The notes under the pieces: model-generated
What the model was told of the DNA's origin: nothing
Database searches by the model: none
What the model saw: only the letters and a program-made list of their open reading frames with translations
From: a virus
Reading direction: 5' to 3' (one strand)
IMG/VR virus record: IMGVR_UViG_3300032134_000004
Location: 1 to 49,451 of that record
Length of the DNA stretch: 49,451 nt
In this document: positions 49,212 to 49,451 of the stretch, piece after piece
How positions within the stretch are numbered: position 1 is the first letter of the stretch
Layout of the letters: each line of letters opens with the position of its first letter
Made by a program: the position numbers and the translations under genes

Positions 49212-49451
49212 AGCAGCCCATCGGACCCCCTGCCTTGCTACCTAGAACGGCGTACGGCATGCTGGTCGTGCATCGATGCCGCATCGTACGGGGCTGTGGC
49301 TGCGTCTGGCCCTGTGGCTGTACACATCAGGAGGCACGCTGCTGCAAGATAGATGGAACGCGCGCCTCGCCCCTGACCGGGGGGTGCCCTATACATCAAG
49401 TCCTGCCAGCCGCGAATTTCTAGATTTTTCTGGTACACTGTGACGAGTAAT
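49212..49451. repeat. Right copy of 240-bp direct terminal repeat
   Basis: Copies 1-240 with two adjacent substitutions (49339-49340). Joining it to position 1 places the right-end non-coding region directly before the GroES-like gene, so the repeat is the junction of the leftward and rightward units, which diverge from it. Confidence 0.9.

Noticed and set aside
1-49451. CRISPR array, integrase, transposon or host genes
   Set aside because: No spaced repeats of CRISPR type, no recombinase motifs and no inverted-repeat-bounded element found; the only arrays are the origin iterons and in-gene protein repeats.

Overview
The window is an essentially complete tailed-phage genome. Its first 240 bases recur at the right end (49212-49451) with two mismatches, so the unit is about 49.2 kb with direct terminal redundancy, or a circular map cut once with overlap. 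Only phage functions are present: terminase, portal, scaffold, capsid, tail adaptor and nozzle, internal virion proteins and replication enzymes. No integrase, excisionase, ribosomal gene or convincing tRNA is visible. With no tape-measure, sheath or tube genes but an adaptor/nozzle pair, large ejected-type proteins and a short terminal repeat, it looks like a short-tailed (podovirus-like) virus of Gram-negative bacteria (two sigma70-type promoters, a candidate phage lipoprotein). The host genus cannot be read from the sequence, and several families recall uncultured aquatic phages.

Plus strand, 0.26-11.25 kb (packaging and head): a GroES-like co-chaperonin, large terminase (TerL), a small coiled-coil membrane protein, portal, scaffold, major capsid protein (MCP), two small connector candidates, a small virion protein and a 700-aa protein with four tandem ~116-aa repeats. 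This unit converges on the leftward genes at a perfect palindromic terminator (11326-11364) that lies inside the codons of an 88-aa gene.

Minus strand, 34.6-11.2 kb (read right to left): a Cro/CI-type repressor-like gene, a conserved hypothetical, a PDDEXK/Holliday-resolvase-like nuclease, small membrane proteins that may be the lysis module, small structural genes, tail adaptor, tail nozzle with a Cys-rich insert, two more Cys-rich proteins, a Pro-rich/coiled-coil virion protein, a giant 3539-aa polyvalent protein (20% of the genome), a metallophosphoesterase and two tiny proteins.

Minus strand, 49.0-34.9 kb (early and replication): a MoxR/CobS-like AAA+ ATPase with a Gln-Gly-Asp linker, a CobT/vWA-like partner, about 15 small early genes, a winged-helix protein, an SSB-like protein, an SNF2-family helicase and a primase-polymerase/helicase. 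No DNA or RNA polymerase gene is recognisable, so host polymerases are probably used. A 220-bp segment of GGGACA iterons just downstream of the primase is the best origin candidate.

Regulatory architecture is unusually clear. There are two near-identical consensus sigma70 promoters (40.8 and 44.9 kb), a stereotyped AAGGAG leader on most early genes, a GC-rich hairpin in nearly every intergenic gap over ~40 nt, and a strong excess of the heptamer CAAGATA/TATCTTG in the early region.
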